This document shows, in pieces, positions 17,448 to 27,340 of a DNA stretch of 64,000 nt. The notes below the pieces were generated by a model. It ran no database searches. It saw only the letters and a list, made by a program, of their open reading frames with translations, and was not told the origin of the DNA. Every line of letters begins with the position of its first letter. The first letter of the stretch is position 1. Position numbers and translations under genes: made by a program. This DNA comes from Prevotella melaninogenica (GTDB lineage: Bacteria; Bacteroidota; Bacteroidia; Bacteroidales; Bacteroidaceae), in contig NZ_CP072360.1 in the NCBI RefSeq assembly GCF_018128065.1, positions 124,001-188,000 on the forward strand. The letters run 5' to 3'.

Positions 17448-20142
17448 TTATTGACCACCATAATCTTTAGGTAATTGTGATTGTACTTTCTTTCCAACTT
17501 CTTTTTTTACCGTCTCTACCCCTGTTGTAAATGAGACCAAAGTCCCATATAATGCTCTCGCTTCTCTCATTGCTGATTTAGCATTTCTAATTAATTTCAT
17601 GTTAGGAGTTCTACGTGACTGTAATTTTTCTAATTTATGTAAAGCAACACTATAGTTATGCCTAGCCTCTGCTGTTGCTTTTTTTAGATAGCTTGACGGG
17701 AGAATATGTCCAACTCCTTTGCTTATAAGAGTTTCTGCTATGATGGACTTCACAGACATTTCTTCTTTATTTATAACTCTCCCTATAACATTTTCGAGAC
17801 CTTCCAATAAGAAGCCAATCCCCCTCTTTAGCTATAAACTTTGCTACAGGGTTTTTAATAATCTTCAAAATGCTTGAAATGCCATTATTGATGGCACCTT
17901 CCGCTGCACCTGTTGCAATACCCCATGTGATGCTCAAATAATCTCTCCCCTCTAATTCTTTATTTGCATTGATGAAAGAGTTTATAGAGACCTTATCCAT
18001 CTTATCCATGATAATCGTTAAATATTGCGATAATCCACCAGCAACCCCTCCGATAATAACACCATCAATCCCTATTTTTCCATCTTTGTCATAGTATCTA
18101 ATAGGATTATCAGAGCAATAGACATAACTAAGTAACGTTGGCTTTGTGAGGCTCATTGGATCCACCCCATACCAAATACTTGACATAGGATTCAAGTACC
18201 TTGCACCATAATAGTATAGACCAGTCTCTTCATCAAACTGTTTGCCATTGAACTTATACGGCAGGTCTTCACTGCTACTATGCTCATCAACCAACAGCTC
18301 TCCGTACGGCAGGTAAGCATCATACTGCGTGATATTGGCTTTGTCGTCCGTGATGTAAGACGTTGAACCAAGGTGGTCACTGTGATAGAAGAAGGTTTCC
18401 TCCTTCGTTGTGTCATTAGGAATATAACCATAACCAGCCTGTGGGTCGTCAGGGTTACTCGGGTCGTTCCAGCTTACAGGTGGACCGGGGTTGGTATTCG
18501 GTGTGGTGTTAGGGCGTGGAGTCTGAATCCAACCCTGTGGCACATCATGGTTGCCAAGTGTGTCAATGATAGAGTTATATCCTCGTTTTGTATTCTCCGG
18601 ATCACCATACGCGCCCTTCATTGTAGGTACACCAGGGGCAATGCCCTGCTGCTTATAGTATGCTTCTTTCTGCTTCTGAATCTGATTCATGCGCTCAGCA
18701 TAATCCTGCTGACCAGCGGTTACGTATGAGCCATTACGCCCGTAAACGTTGTTGAACAGACCTGTTCCTATCCTTGATGCGATTCGTTTGTCACCAATAA
18801 AGTAATGCTTTGTAAATCGATTCTTATTGACTGAGAGGATACTTGCTGGATAAAGTGTGAAGTTGTCCGTCTCGTGGAAGGTTATACCCTGTGGTGCACC
18901 ATTGATATACACACCCTCCATCGTTCCGTAACTCTTCATGATGCGTTCACCAGCAGCATTATAAGTATATCGACTCGTTTTGCCATTGTCAGAGAGTACC
19001 ATCAGGCGGTTATCTTCATCCCAGTACATCTCACGGGTAGTATTCGTAGAGTCGTTCGTTACCAGTGTAGGATTACCATTGGCATCATAGGTGTAATGGT
19101 CGTGACCAATCTGCGTTGGAGCCGTCGGGTGGTTACTGTCCTCATACTTATAAGCAAAGTTATAAGACTTAGCAGTTGTTGTTGAGTCCACCTTCTGTAC
19201 CTTGGTCAGCGGTTCACTCATCCGTCCGAACGACATCACCATATCATACGATGCACGCTTAGCCTTACCACTTGCATGAATAAGGCGGTTCAGCTCATCA
19301 TACTCATACGTATGCGAACTCCTTCCTCCCAGCTTCGCCTTGTTGAGTTTCGTCAGCGACGTTGGGTTGGCGGCATTCGTAATACCGAGGATATTGTCCA
19401 CAGCATCATACTGGTACCTGTTTTCCATCACAGCCTGACCATCCGCTGTAAGGTTCATCACCTGCAGACGTTCACGCTGCTTATCGTAGGTATAGGTTGT
19501 CTCCGTGCCATTACCGAGCTTCGTATAGACTGTATGACCCTCCTTATCGTAACCTATCCTATCAACAATAACGCTCTGACGTCCCTGTTTATTGCTCGTC
19601 ATGCTCTCCACCTGTCCTGCAGCATTGTAGTGATAAGTTACCACTTCACCGTCAGGATAAGTCATCGTCTGCACACGGTTCCAACTGTCATACGTAGCAC
19701 CATAGACATAAGTCCTGATATCCGCCACGCTCGCCATGACTGTACGTACAGTCTTCGTCACCTCACCCTGACGACCATAGTAATATGCTTCACCGCCACT
19801 CGCATCCTCAACGAGGGCAAGACGACCGGCACGGTTATACTTATCGCCAGCCTTACCATAGGTATAAGTAACACGGTTGAAGAGGTTTTCAGGATAAAGC
19901 ACCTCATGCAACCGTTCGAAGTCATAGGTGTAAGAGATGTAACCCTTGTCAGATATCGACTTCCTAAGCTCTGTCGTAAGTTTCGTCAGGAGGTTGCCTG
20001 CCGCATCATAGGTCAGATTCGTTTCACCCACATCAGGATGATTCACCATCAGTTTGCGACCAAGCAAGTCATAGGCATACTTCGTCTCCCTACCGTTAGG
20101 ATGCTGAACCGTCATCACCTGTCCGACTGGGTCATAGCTGTA
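17448..20142 (-). pseudogene. Rhs core H, the longest, with frameshifted membrane-type tip
   Basis: Open from 20,142 (SYDPVGQVMTVQHPNGRETK), so this copy keeps more of the upstream core than any other here. The tip is almost identical to D but reads through the site broken there (GAAEGAINNGISS). It then breaks at a different place: five Cs at 17,820-17,824 against four in D shift the frame after KFIAKEG, giving a stop near 17,767. The proper frame resumes and ends at 17,448 (PKDYGGQ). The start at 20,142 lies 12 bases after an unrelated immunity gene. Sequencing error cannot be excluded. Confidence 0.8.
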
Positions 20143-20154
20143 CTATCTCATATC

Positions 20155-20628
20155 TTACTGACAAGAAGGAAATTCAAAATATTTGGTACCTTCTATTATT
20201 TCTGGGGGAGCTTGAGGTTTGAAAACCATTAATACCAAAGGTTTTTCCTTAATAACATCATCTAATAAAAATATATCATCATCTATTAAGCATGATAAGT
20301 TTGTCAAGAATTCACAAATCTTATTGTAAACATTCAAACTATCAACAAATCTTGAATCAATATCCATTTCTAACTGTTCTGTACTATTTAAGTACCACCT
20401 AAGAACAGGTTTTTCACATAAGAAAAGAGTGATTATCTCGTTACAAATATCATACTCTATATCTTCTTCAATACCTTTAAATCTCTCTTCCATAGAAACA
20501 AAAGACGTTTGACAGATATAGTTATAAATAGCTTTCAATGTACCTTTCTTAAGATGTAGAGCGATTATATCTCTGACATAATCATCATTTGTATAATATA
20601 TATATTTTTTAATTTGATACCAGTTCAT
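20155..20628 (-). CDS. Orphan immunity-like protein I
   Basis: 157 residues, soluble, without signal peptide or membrane helix. It is acidic with a helical look (YIYYTNDDYVRDIIALHLKK near the start). I do not recognise the family. Position argues for an immunity gene: it immediately precedes core H as the other immunity genes precede their next core. Upstream, only about 20 codons of a possible toxin end remain (reading REGKFNGFIDFKERTK then TAG at 20,640), so its toxin appears lost. Confidence 0.5.
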   Translation of the reverse strand: MNWYQIKKYIYYTNDDYVRDIIALHLKKGTLKAIYNYICQTSFVSMEERFKGIEEDIEYDICNEIITLFLCEKPVLRWYLNSTEQLEMDIDSRFVDSLNVYNKICEFLTNLSCLIDDDIFLLDDVIKEKPLVLMVFKPQAPPEIIEGTKYFEFPSCQ

Positions 20629-20884
20629 AACTACTATTTTGTTCGTTCTTTAAAATCTATAAAGCCATTAAATTTCCCTTCGCGACTTATATTACTAAAC
20701 TAACGTTTCCCACCCTCAAAGATAAATAGAAAAAAACTGTTTATCGAATTTTCTTTGTAAATTAGTAATCGCTAAACAACTGATTTTAAGGACAAGACAA
20801 CAAAGCTGTTATGAAGCAAAAATAAATAAAATAAGTGAGTTATCCAAACTTTTGAGTGTTAAAACTCGAATGAGTGATGATTTA

Positions 20885-21471
20885 TGGTTCTTCCGTTAAA
20901 TGCGAAGATTGTTAATAGAATGAGATTAATCCACATACATGGTATGATTACCCCCAATAAGATGGTTTTACAAAGGGGGATAAACTACATAATAAATGTA
21001 ATTAGGTGCAATGTATATTTGTCTTCTACAAACAACTTACTCCCTTATTAGTTGAGGTTTGTAAACTATTTTTATGCAGTTCAAAACCAACACATGCTCT
21101 TTTGACTTCTAAAAGATGCCCAATTGACTTGCAATAGATGCCCTTTTGAGCTCTTACTAACGCCCTTTTGAAGTCCAATTAAGCACCTTTTTCTGTATAA
21201 CCTCATAACTAATTGATTTTCTGTTAGTTATAAATTTACCTTTTACACGTATTTTTGCCATTATTTGTAGATGTTTTATCCGAAATTATGTAATGATTTT
21301 TCAGAACATTATCTGTATTTTGAAGTATTAAAATGAAAGGGTTTTCGGTCTTGGAGGGTAATAATAGAATAGACAGTTGACAGGTCTTGGCTATGTTTTT
21401 GTTTAATGAATTACTTCGGTTTTTCCGTTAAAGCTATACGAAAAGTATCTACGTATTTAACGGAAGAACCA
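20885..21471. repeat. 587-bp element bounded by perfect 17-bp inverted repeats
   Basis: TGGTTCTTCCGTTAAAT at 20,885-20,901 is matched by its exact reverse complement at 21,455-21,471. The inside has no credible gene but holds the second 22-nt array. The end TCCGTTAAAT is shared with the inverted repeats of the IS at 22,338-23,767, so this may be a non-autonomous relative of that IS. No clear target duplication is visible. Confidence 0.6.
21094..21203. repeat. 22-nt periodic degenerate array 2
   Basis: Units start at 21,094, 21,116, 21,138, 21,160 and 21,182, again exactly 22 nt apart. Most contain ATGCCCTTTTGA or a variant. The core resembles array 1 read on the other strand (CAAAAGGGC). Confidence 0.75.
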
Positions 21472-21622
21472 TCTTTTACCATATCCAAGAGCACCTACTA
21501 TTTTTAATTTGTGAATCTTTATTACAACACTGCTAATATTCTTTTTTCTTTTGTAACAATAGATTACTGGCTTCTCTACATTATTAGAATAACACCATAA
21601 AAACAACTGCTTTTCAATTTTT

Positions 21623-21730
21623 CTGTCACTCCTGTCACAATTTTCTACGTTGCAACATATTGATAACAAGTGACCTACGTATAGTGTTAAAAGTGACAGC
21701 AACTAAATACAAAAACTAACTTAGCGTTTT
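21623..21730 (-). repeat. ~108-bp extragenic repeat, copy 3
   Basis: On the minus strand it reads AAAACGCTAAGTTAG, TAGTTGCTGTCACTTTTAAC, then GTGACAGGAGTGACAG at the far end. It lies just outside the terminator at 21,829-21,865, the same order as copy 2 and the terminator at 2036-2071. Confidence 0.65.
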
Positions 21731-21828
21731 AGAGTAACTATAAACAATATAAATCCAAAGACTGTGTCCGAAGAAATATGTATCTTTCCTCATGATTATA
21801 AGTGTTCTTTACATTGGAACAAAGAAAA

Positions 21829-21865
21829 CCAAAAAGACTGAATCCCTCACTTAGGATTCAGCCTT
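21829..21865 (-). terminator. Rho-independent terminator, twin of the one at 2036
   Basis: Minus-strand stem GGCTGAATCC / GGATTCAGTC (loop around TAAGTGAG) followed by TTTTTGG. It ends the broken immunity gene at 21,964-22,337. Confidence 0.75.
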
Positions 21866-21963
21866 GAATCATATCTAATAAAATGTTTAGCGGACAACGA
21901 TTTTATTCTATCCTATTGTGGTTATACGTCCATTCCTATTGTGTAAAGGCTCTATAGGGATAC

Positions 21964-22337
21964 TTAATACCTCACTAATATAATATCTGGGGTATGTGTA
22001 TAATTATCTTTTCTTATTAACTTCAAAGTATCAGCACTATCTGTCATAGCAGAATACTCTTGTTCTGTAGATAATCCATAATCTGATAGCAGCGTAGCAC
22101 CTATTTTTGTTTTTACAAATTTATATTGTACTTTAGATAATTTGTATATAGAAGTGAACAAAACGTCATTACTATCAACTAATAACTTGACATATTTATT
22201 ATCATTTTTTTTATAGATTCTCCCTACATAAACATCTTTCTTTTTACTTATACATATCACTGTTCCTTTAGACGAATCATCAGCTTTAATAATACGCCAA
22301 TACCCTTCTATCTTGAAATGGTCAATATATCTATTAC
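21964..22337 (-). pseudogene. IS-truncated 3' part of an immunity-type gene
   Basis: The reading frame runs from the IS end at 22,337 (RTIGNRYIDHFKIEGYWRII) to a stop at 21,964 (TPDIILVRY). A methionine at 22,260 is internal and not a likely real start. No family recognised. The same kind of terminator and flank follows it as follows immunity gene B, so this was probably the last gene of a toxin/immunity operon. The 5' part is absent on the other side of the IS. Confidence 0.55.
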
Positions 22338-23767
22338 CAATAGTCCGTTAAATATTATGCTGCATCAGCATTGAAACTAAATATATCATTTATCCTTTCT
22401 TTATTTAATGGCGTGTTCGGGTTCTTCTCGAACACGTCAATAATTCGTTGCGCATAGTAGGCATTGACCATCTGCGCTTTAAGTCGACCGATGGACGTGC
22501 CAAGTTCCTTGCACATGATTTTGGTCACATTGAGTGCTGTGAATGAAGAGTTGAAAGCAAATTCAAGTTTTCTCTTGTCGCGTGCCTGACAATCGGTAAG
22601 ACCGAGGAATTGCTTTGCGTCGCGAAAGCAAAACTCCTCTTGGAAACGTGTGGTATAGTACTCCATCACATCGCGTCCACTCATGCTCTCATCCGTAGAG
22701 AAGTACAGACGGCGGACACCGTTGGGCAACTCGTGGATGACAAGCGACACGACCCTATGCAAGGATTTGCACCATGCCTTGAGCGCATAGGCTGTACCTT
22801 TGGTCTCTCCTAAATCAAGCTCATTGCCTTTGGATATGTCGATGTTCCTTACGTCAATCTTATCACCTTTGATACGAGGACGACCGGGCTTTCCTGTGGG
22901 TTCCCCATCCCATGTGTAGAACAAGGCAGCATCATGACGCAAGCGGCTCACAACATGGAATCCCATCTTCATTACCTTGTCGATAAAAGGTCTTTTGGAG
23001 AAGGCTGAGTCGGCGACAAGAACCTTGCAAATACGCTGTAAGGTTACCTTGTCGTCCTCCAATACTTTGGCATACCAGTCGTATAGGCTCATCTCTTTTT
23101 TCTCCTCGCCTTTTTCCAATGTGGTCTGCACCGCCTTGAGCATCATACACTCATGCAGGTCTACATCTATCACCCCGATACCGAGAATCTCAAGACCGTG
23201 CTTTACCGCACCTGCACAGCCCGACCAAAACGTACCCACGTATGGGGTATGCTTCCCAGCCTTCTTAATGAAGCTTGGATCAATAACGATGGCATTGCGA
23301 CCCTTACCCTGCTTGAAGGCGAAAGCACTCAGCCACATATTCATTTCGAGCCAGTTCACGCTGCGCTCTGCCGTCTGCCGATAGCATTGCTCGCCACGCT
23401 TTCCATAGCGTCCCATCTGCGTGAAATTACATTTCCTTGGGATGACCATCAAAAGAAAAAGCATTTCCATGACGTTTGTTTGAATACTTTTGTTTAACTT
23501 TGCTCCATCTTCGGCACTAAATGCTGCTTTGCAGAGCCTCATATATCGGCTAATCAAGTTGGTTATCAGCATAAACTTTATTGTCTTTTTACATCTATAA
23601 AGTTACTGAAATTCAATGAGATAGCCGATTTTATTATGTTATATTTTGTTATATTCTGTTGCCTAATTATCTCTTTCTCAGAGACTTATCATGTTTCCTT
23701 TCTACCACAATTCCTGTTGCCTTTTGGGTAAAAGCTTCGCAAACTGCGAAAATTTAACGGACTATTG
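22338..23767 (-). mobile_element. IS4-like insertion sequence, 1430 bp
   Basis: Bounded by inverted repeats with 16 identical bases, CAATAGTCCGTTAAAT at 22,338 and its complement ending at 23,767. One transposase gene fills it. No target duplication is seen. Both flanks are truncated genes of unrelated kind, so the element now marks a rearrangement joint. Its right end supplies the TAG stop of the neighbouring truncated protein. Confidence 0.75.
22355..23572 (-). CDS. DDE transposase of the IS4-like element
   Basis: 405 residues. DDE-type landmarks are VIDPSFI (first Asp, about residue 97), a second Asp in VADSAFSKRPF and a glutamate region in YYTTRFQEEFCFRDAKQF, which resembles the Y-x-x-x-E motif of IS4-type enzymes. 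An internal GRPRIKGDK basic patch could contact DNA. The frame appears intact. I cannot place the family below the IS4 superfamily. Confidence 0.75.
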   Translation of the reverse strand: MLITNLISRYMRLCKAAFSAEDGAKLNKSIQTNVMEMLFLLMVIPRKCNFTQMGRYGKRGEQCYRQTAERSVNWLEMNMWLSAFAFKQGKGRNAIVIDPSFIKKAGKHTPYVGTFWSGCAGAVKHGLEILGIGVIDVDLHECMMLKAVQTTLEKGEEKKEMSLYDWYAKVLEDDKVTLQRICKVLVADSAFSKRPFIDKVMKMGFHVVSRLRHDAALFYTWDGEPTGKPGRPRIKGDKIDVRNIDISKGNELDLGETKGTAYALKAWCKSLHRVVSLVIHELPNGVRRLYFSTDESMSGRDVMEYYTTRFQEEFCFRDAKQFLGLTDCQARDKRKLEFAFNSSFTALNVTKIMCKELGTSIGRLKAQMVNAYYAQRIIDVFEKNPNTPLNKERINDIFSFNADAA

Positions 23768-25258
23768 CATATAATCAAAGAACATCAAGCTGTCAATGGC
23801 TGCCCGCTGTTGTGTGGGTTGGTCCTCGTCTACGTTATGATAGTAGACACTGAACACACAATGGTTGAAAGGTATTTTCACTTCTCCTTCAAAGCGGAAT
23901 ATATTGTTCACGCTCGTTGTGTCGTTTATAGCCTGTTTCAGAATGTTGAATATGTTATCGTTGCGTTCCTCTGTAAGGATTTTGAGCGCCCAAAGGCGTG
24001 TGATACGTGAAGGACTTGTTTGGGCAATCTCAACCAACTGGTCGCTTGTTGCATTGTAGCGCAGTGAGTCAGCATAGTCAAATTGCATTAAACGATAACC
24101 GTTAGGAGAACCAACTTTCTCTTCCTCAGAATAGAAAGTCTCTTTGTTTAAGGCGTCAAGAGCGGTCGTTAAGGCTTTAAGTGACGCGTCAGTTTGCGGT
24201 CTTCCACTTCTAACGGTCTTCCTTTCTTGTAGATATCTGTCATACAGTGGCTGGAAAATCGGAGGGACAGGACCTGCTTTAGAATACTTTACAAGGTGTT
24301 CCCTTATTTGGTAAATATCACTATATCTGTCTTTTCCAGAGAGTACATTGTCGAGAAGTTGATAGCTCCAAGGTGCAGGATATTGCCAAAGAAGAGGGAA
24401 ATAATCCTCTACGCTAAAGTAGTCAGGCTTACCGATAACGGCTTGATACACGCTTTTTGCGTATTCTTCAAAGTCAGGTTTGTCCCATTCTTTAAGGATT
24501 TTACGAGATTCGTATGTCAGTTTCTTGTTCTCCTCAAAGTCAGCTTGCAGCAACTTACTGATACGCGGTAGGTCGTTAGGATTCTTGTATTTGATGAGCA
24601 ATGGCAGTATTTCTACCTGTCCGTTGTCAGCAGCTTCGACAGCAGTTGCATAGTATTTCTGTTTAGGGTTGAAGTGATTGAGAATTTCAGAATCAAATCC
24701 ATACAGCTTCATATAATCGAAGAAAGCTAAACTGTCAATCGCCTCCTGCATTTCTTCTGTCTGACTATTCTCTTGATCAAAGTAGTAGAGGCAGAAAGCC
24801 TTGAGGTTATAAGGAAGCTTAGAGTAGAAACAATAACTCATTTGTTCAACCTCAGTTGTGTCGTTAATAGCCGCTTTCAGGACATCGAAGACTTGCTTGT
24901 TAGGTTTCTCCAACAAGATTCTTAACGCCCAAAGACGTGTGGTAGGATTAGAATTTGTCTTAGCGATCTCGGCTAACTGGTCGGGGGTAGCGTGACGGCG
25001 CAGCCAATCAGCATAGTTATATTGTTCAGAGCGATGATGCTCTGGACCGAGTACGTAGGTAGAGGCAAATATACCATGCTTATTTATGGAGTCGATAGCC
25101 ATCTGAATGCTATCTGGCATCTCGTACACATCGGTCTTACCACTTCTGAAACTACTGCCAAGAAGTGTTATAGAGAGGAGTGTTGCGACAAGGCAAACAG
25201 GTTGTTTGAAGTTTTTAATCCTTTGAACTTTGAGGCTTGAACTTTGAACTTTGAACAT
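23768..25258 (-). pseudogene. Exported repeat protein, C-terminus cut by the IS
   Basis: About 496 codons remain, ending FFDYM at the IS boundary, where paralogues continue with K. After a short N-terminus (MFKVQSSSLKVQ, translated from low-complexity AAGTTCAA DNA) comes a hydrophobic signal-like segment (VCLVATLLSITLLGSS). The protein holds one full module (about residues 50-370) and the start of a second (from about 385): both contain YADxLRxxATxDQLxEIA, RLWALRIL and a FFDYM segment. The helical pattern looks like HEAT-type repeats; the function is unknown. It lies 39 bases downstream of its paralogue. Confidence 0.65.
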
Positions 25259-25297
25259 TGAACTTTATGATTTGGGTTTATAGTTTTTACTTTTCTC

Positions 25298-26311
25298 TTA
25301 TTGGTAATTTTTCATCATATATTTATCGTATAATGGTTTGAAGATAGGAGGGATGGGGTGCGTTTTATATCGCTCTGCAAGATAATCTTTAGCAATGTCA
25401 CAGTTGCTGTAATCTCCTTTCTGAGTGAGCAGTTCTTTAAGTATTTGGTAGCTCCAAGGGGCAGGGTAGGCACAAAGAAGTGGGAGAATATCACCTGCAT
25501 AATAGTCTTTTTGTTTGATAGTAGCTTGACAAGTAGCCTTAGCATACCACTCGAAGGCTGGGGCGTTCCAATTACTGATGGCTCCACATGCCTCATAGGA
25601 GCATATACCATCTTTCTTTAGATTGGCTTTCAACAACTTGTTGATACGCTGGCGGTCATTGGGATTCTTGTATTGAGCGAGGAGAGGGAGAATAGCAGCA
25701 TTCCCTTTGTCGGCTTCTTCGATGACTGTGGCATAATAAATCTTGTGGGGTTTGAAGTCTATGGGCAGTCCATCTTCAAAGCCATTGTTCTTCATATAAC
25801 CGAAGAAGATGAGGCTATCAAGTGAGAAACGCAGCTGATTGGAGAGCTTAAGTTTGTTGCCTTCGTGAAAATAGATAGAGATAGCGGTGCGGTTGTAAGG
25901 TTCTTCAAAGCCGCTACAACCAGACATCAACTCTACGTGTGTCGTATCTTTTAATGCCTGCCTCAATATGTCAAATACTTGTTTGTCAGCCTTCTTCAGT
26001 AGAATTCTGTATGCCCAGAGCCTTGTTATGCGCGAAGTATCGGTATTAGCAATCTCCGCTAACTGTTCTATCGTAGTGTGACGGCTGAGCTGATCGGCAT
26101 AATCTAATTGCTCTGACCGCCTCCCCGCCATTCCGATACTCCTTGAAAGTGCCATATACTGACAGTGGTGGAAGGAATCGAGTGCCAGCATAGCACTATC
26201 AGATAACCTATCTGAAAACTTTGTGCAAGAGCCGTAGCTACTTCCTAAAACTATCAGTGTGAGGACTGTTGCGATAAGGTAAATACGTTGTTTAAGCACT
26301 AAGTTGTTCAT
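25298..26311 (-). CDS. Exported repeat protein, paralogue of the preceding gene
   Basis: 337 residues with a signal-like N-terminus ending VLGSSYGSC (a lipoprotein is possible). It has a single copy of the module seen twice in its neighbour: YADQLSRHTTIEQLAEIAN, RLWAYRILL, LPLLAQYKNPNDRQRI and PIPPIFKPLYDKY at the end. It shows what the intact module looks like. Function unknown. It probably shares a transcript with the genes on either side (gaps of 20 and 39 bases). Confidence 0.65.
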   Translation of the reverse strand: MNNLVLKQRIYLIATVLTLIVLGSSYGSCTKFSDRLSDSAMLALDSFHHCQYMALSRSIGMAGRRSEQLDYADQLSRHTTIEQLAEIANTDTSRITRLWAYRILLKKADKQVFDILRQALKDTTHVELMSGCSGFEEPYNRTAISIYFHEGNKLKLSNQLRFSLDSLIFFGYMKNNGFEDGLPIDFKPHKIYYATVIEEADKGNAAILPLLAQYKNPNDRQRINKLLKANLKKDGICSYEACGAISNWNAPAFEWYAKATCQATIKQKDYYAGDILPLLCAYPAPWSYQILKELLTQKGDYSNCDIAKDYLAERYKTHPIPPIFKPLYDKYMMKNYQ

Positions 26312-26331
26312 TATGATATCTTTTTCTTGTT

Positions 26332-26991
26332 TTATTTCTTTAGTGTATAACCGAGTCGAGCGTTAAGTTGGTGGGCAAGTTGTTCTATCTTCTTCCTCTG
26401 TTCAGGTTCCATTGTGCCGTCGCGAAGCTGTTCGATGACACGGAGAGGGGCAATGGTGTCGCTGACCCATGGGTCTTCTACTATCCTTGTAGGGCAATAG
26501 AAAGCGATGATATTCAATGGTTCATAAACCTTGATAGAGTCGGGTTTGCTGTAACTATAGAATGCTATTCTCTTTTCTGTTACTCCGCTAACCTTGTAAA
26601 CAGCTATCAGATTGTCGTCGAAGAAGTCGTATTCTCGCCTTACAAGGTAGTCACCGTCTTTGCAGAAGCAGGTCGGAGAGTAAAAGATATCGATCCCTAT
26701 GGCTTGAAGGAAAATAGCAAATAGCCACAGACCAATACCTATCATTCCACTATAAAGGCGTATCACCAACTTCCTTTTGCTTTTCCGTGCTGCAGTCATC
26801 AGCGGAATGGGCGACAGGAGGGCAATCCATATCAGCCAATAAGTCAGTCCCCAACGTAGGTGGATGTCTTCGGGTAGTAGGGCATAAATTAGTCCGCAGA
26901 GGATAATCGAGCCAAGATGTAAGGCTGTAACCAGCGATAGTTCTTTATGTTGGACGAATGCCTTTATTCTTTCCCATTGCAATTTTTGCAT
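26332..26991 (-). CDS. Membrane protein of unknown function
   Basis: 219 residues with three hydrophobic helices in the first half (about 20-40, 46-64 and 80-100), then a soluble part with CFCKDGDYLVRREYDFF and a C-terminal REQxRKKIEQLAHQLNARLG-like helix. No family recognised. It is first in an apparent three-gene minus-strand unit with the two exported repeat proteins. Confidence 0.6.
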   Translation of the reverse strand: MQKLQWERIKAFVQHKELSLVTALHLGSIILCGLIYALLPEDIHLRWGLTYWLIWIALLSPIPLMTAARKSKRKLVIRLYSGMIGIGLWLFAIFLQAIGIDIFYSPTCFCKDGDYLVRREYDFFDDNLIAVYKVSGVTEKRIAFYSYSKPDSIKVYEPLNIIAFYCPTRIVEDPWVSDTIAPLRVIEQLRDGTMEPEQRKKIEQLAHQLNARLGYTLKK

Positions 26992-27326
26992 ATTGTCAAT
27001 GTTGGGTTTGCTGCAAATTTACATTTTTTTTGTGTTATAAAGCAAGTTTCTGTTATATTTTTTGCTTTCGTTAAAAGAGTAAAAAGCAAAGGGAGTAAGA
27101 TGAGAATATCTTTACAATCTGGCAAGTGTTTGAACTCCAAAACTCTAACCCAACTTGTGCAATTGTTTAGTCTGTCTTTTAAATAATGTTATAGGAATTC
27201 TTCATTTTAACAATTTAGGTCCAATATCTGATGAAAATCAGTCATATTCCTGCTAATAATTCTTAATCTGAAAAATAGTCCCAATTGTGTGGTACATCGG
27301 TACTTGCACGGGTCGTGAATTATAAT

Positions 27327-27334
27327 TACATTTG
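27327..27334 (+). promoter_or_regulatory. Bacteroidota -7 element for the IS1634-like transposase
   Basis: TACATTTG fits TAnnTTTG and lies 6 bases before the ATG at 27,341, so the transcript would have almost no leader. Confidence 0.5.
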
Positions 27335-27340
27335 TGCCCG

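Noticed and set aside
21457..21702. 81-codon frame on the minus strand
   Set aside because: Overlaps the end of the 587-bp element and the ~108-bp repeat; no protein features.
1..22337. Type VI secretion or contact-dependent inhibition locus
   Set aside because: No secretion, PAAR, VgrG or CdiB-type gene is visible in the window; only headless cores, tips and immunity genes are.
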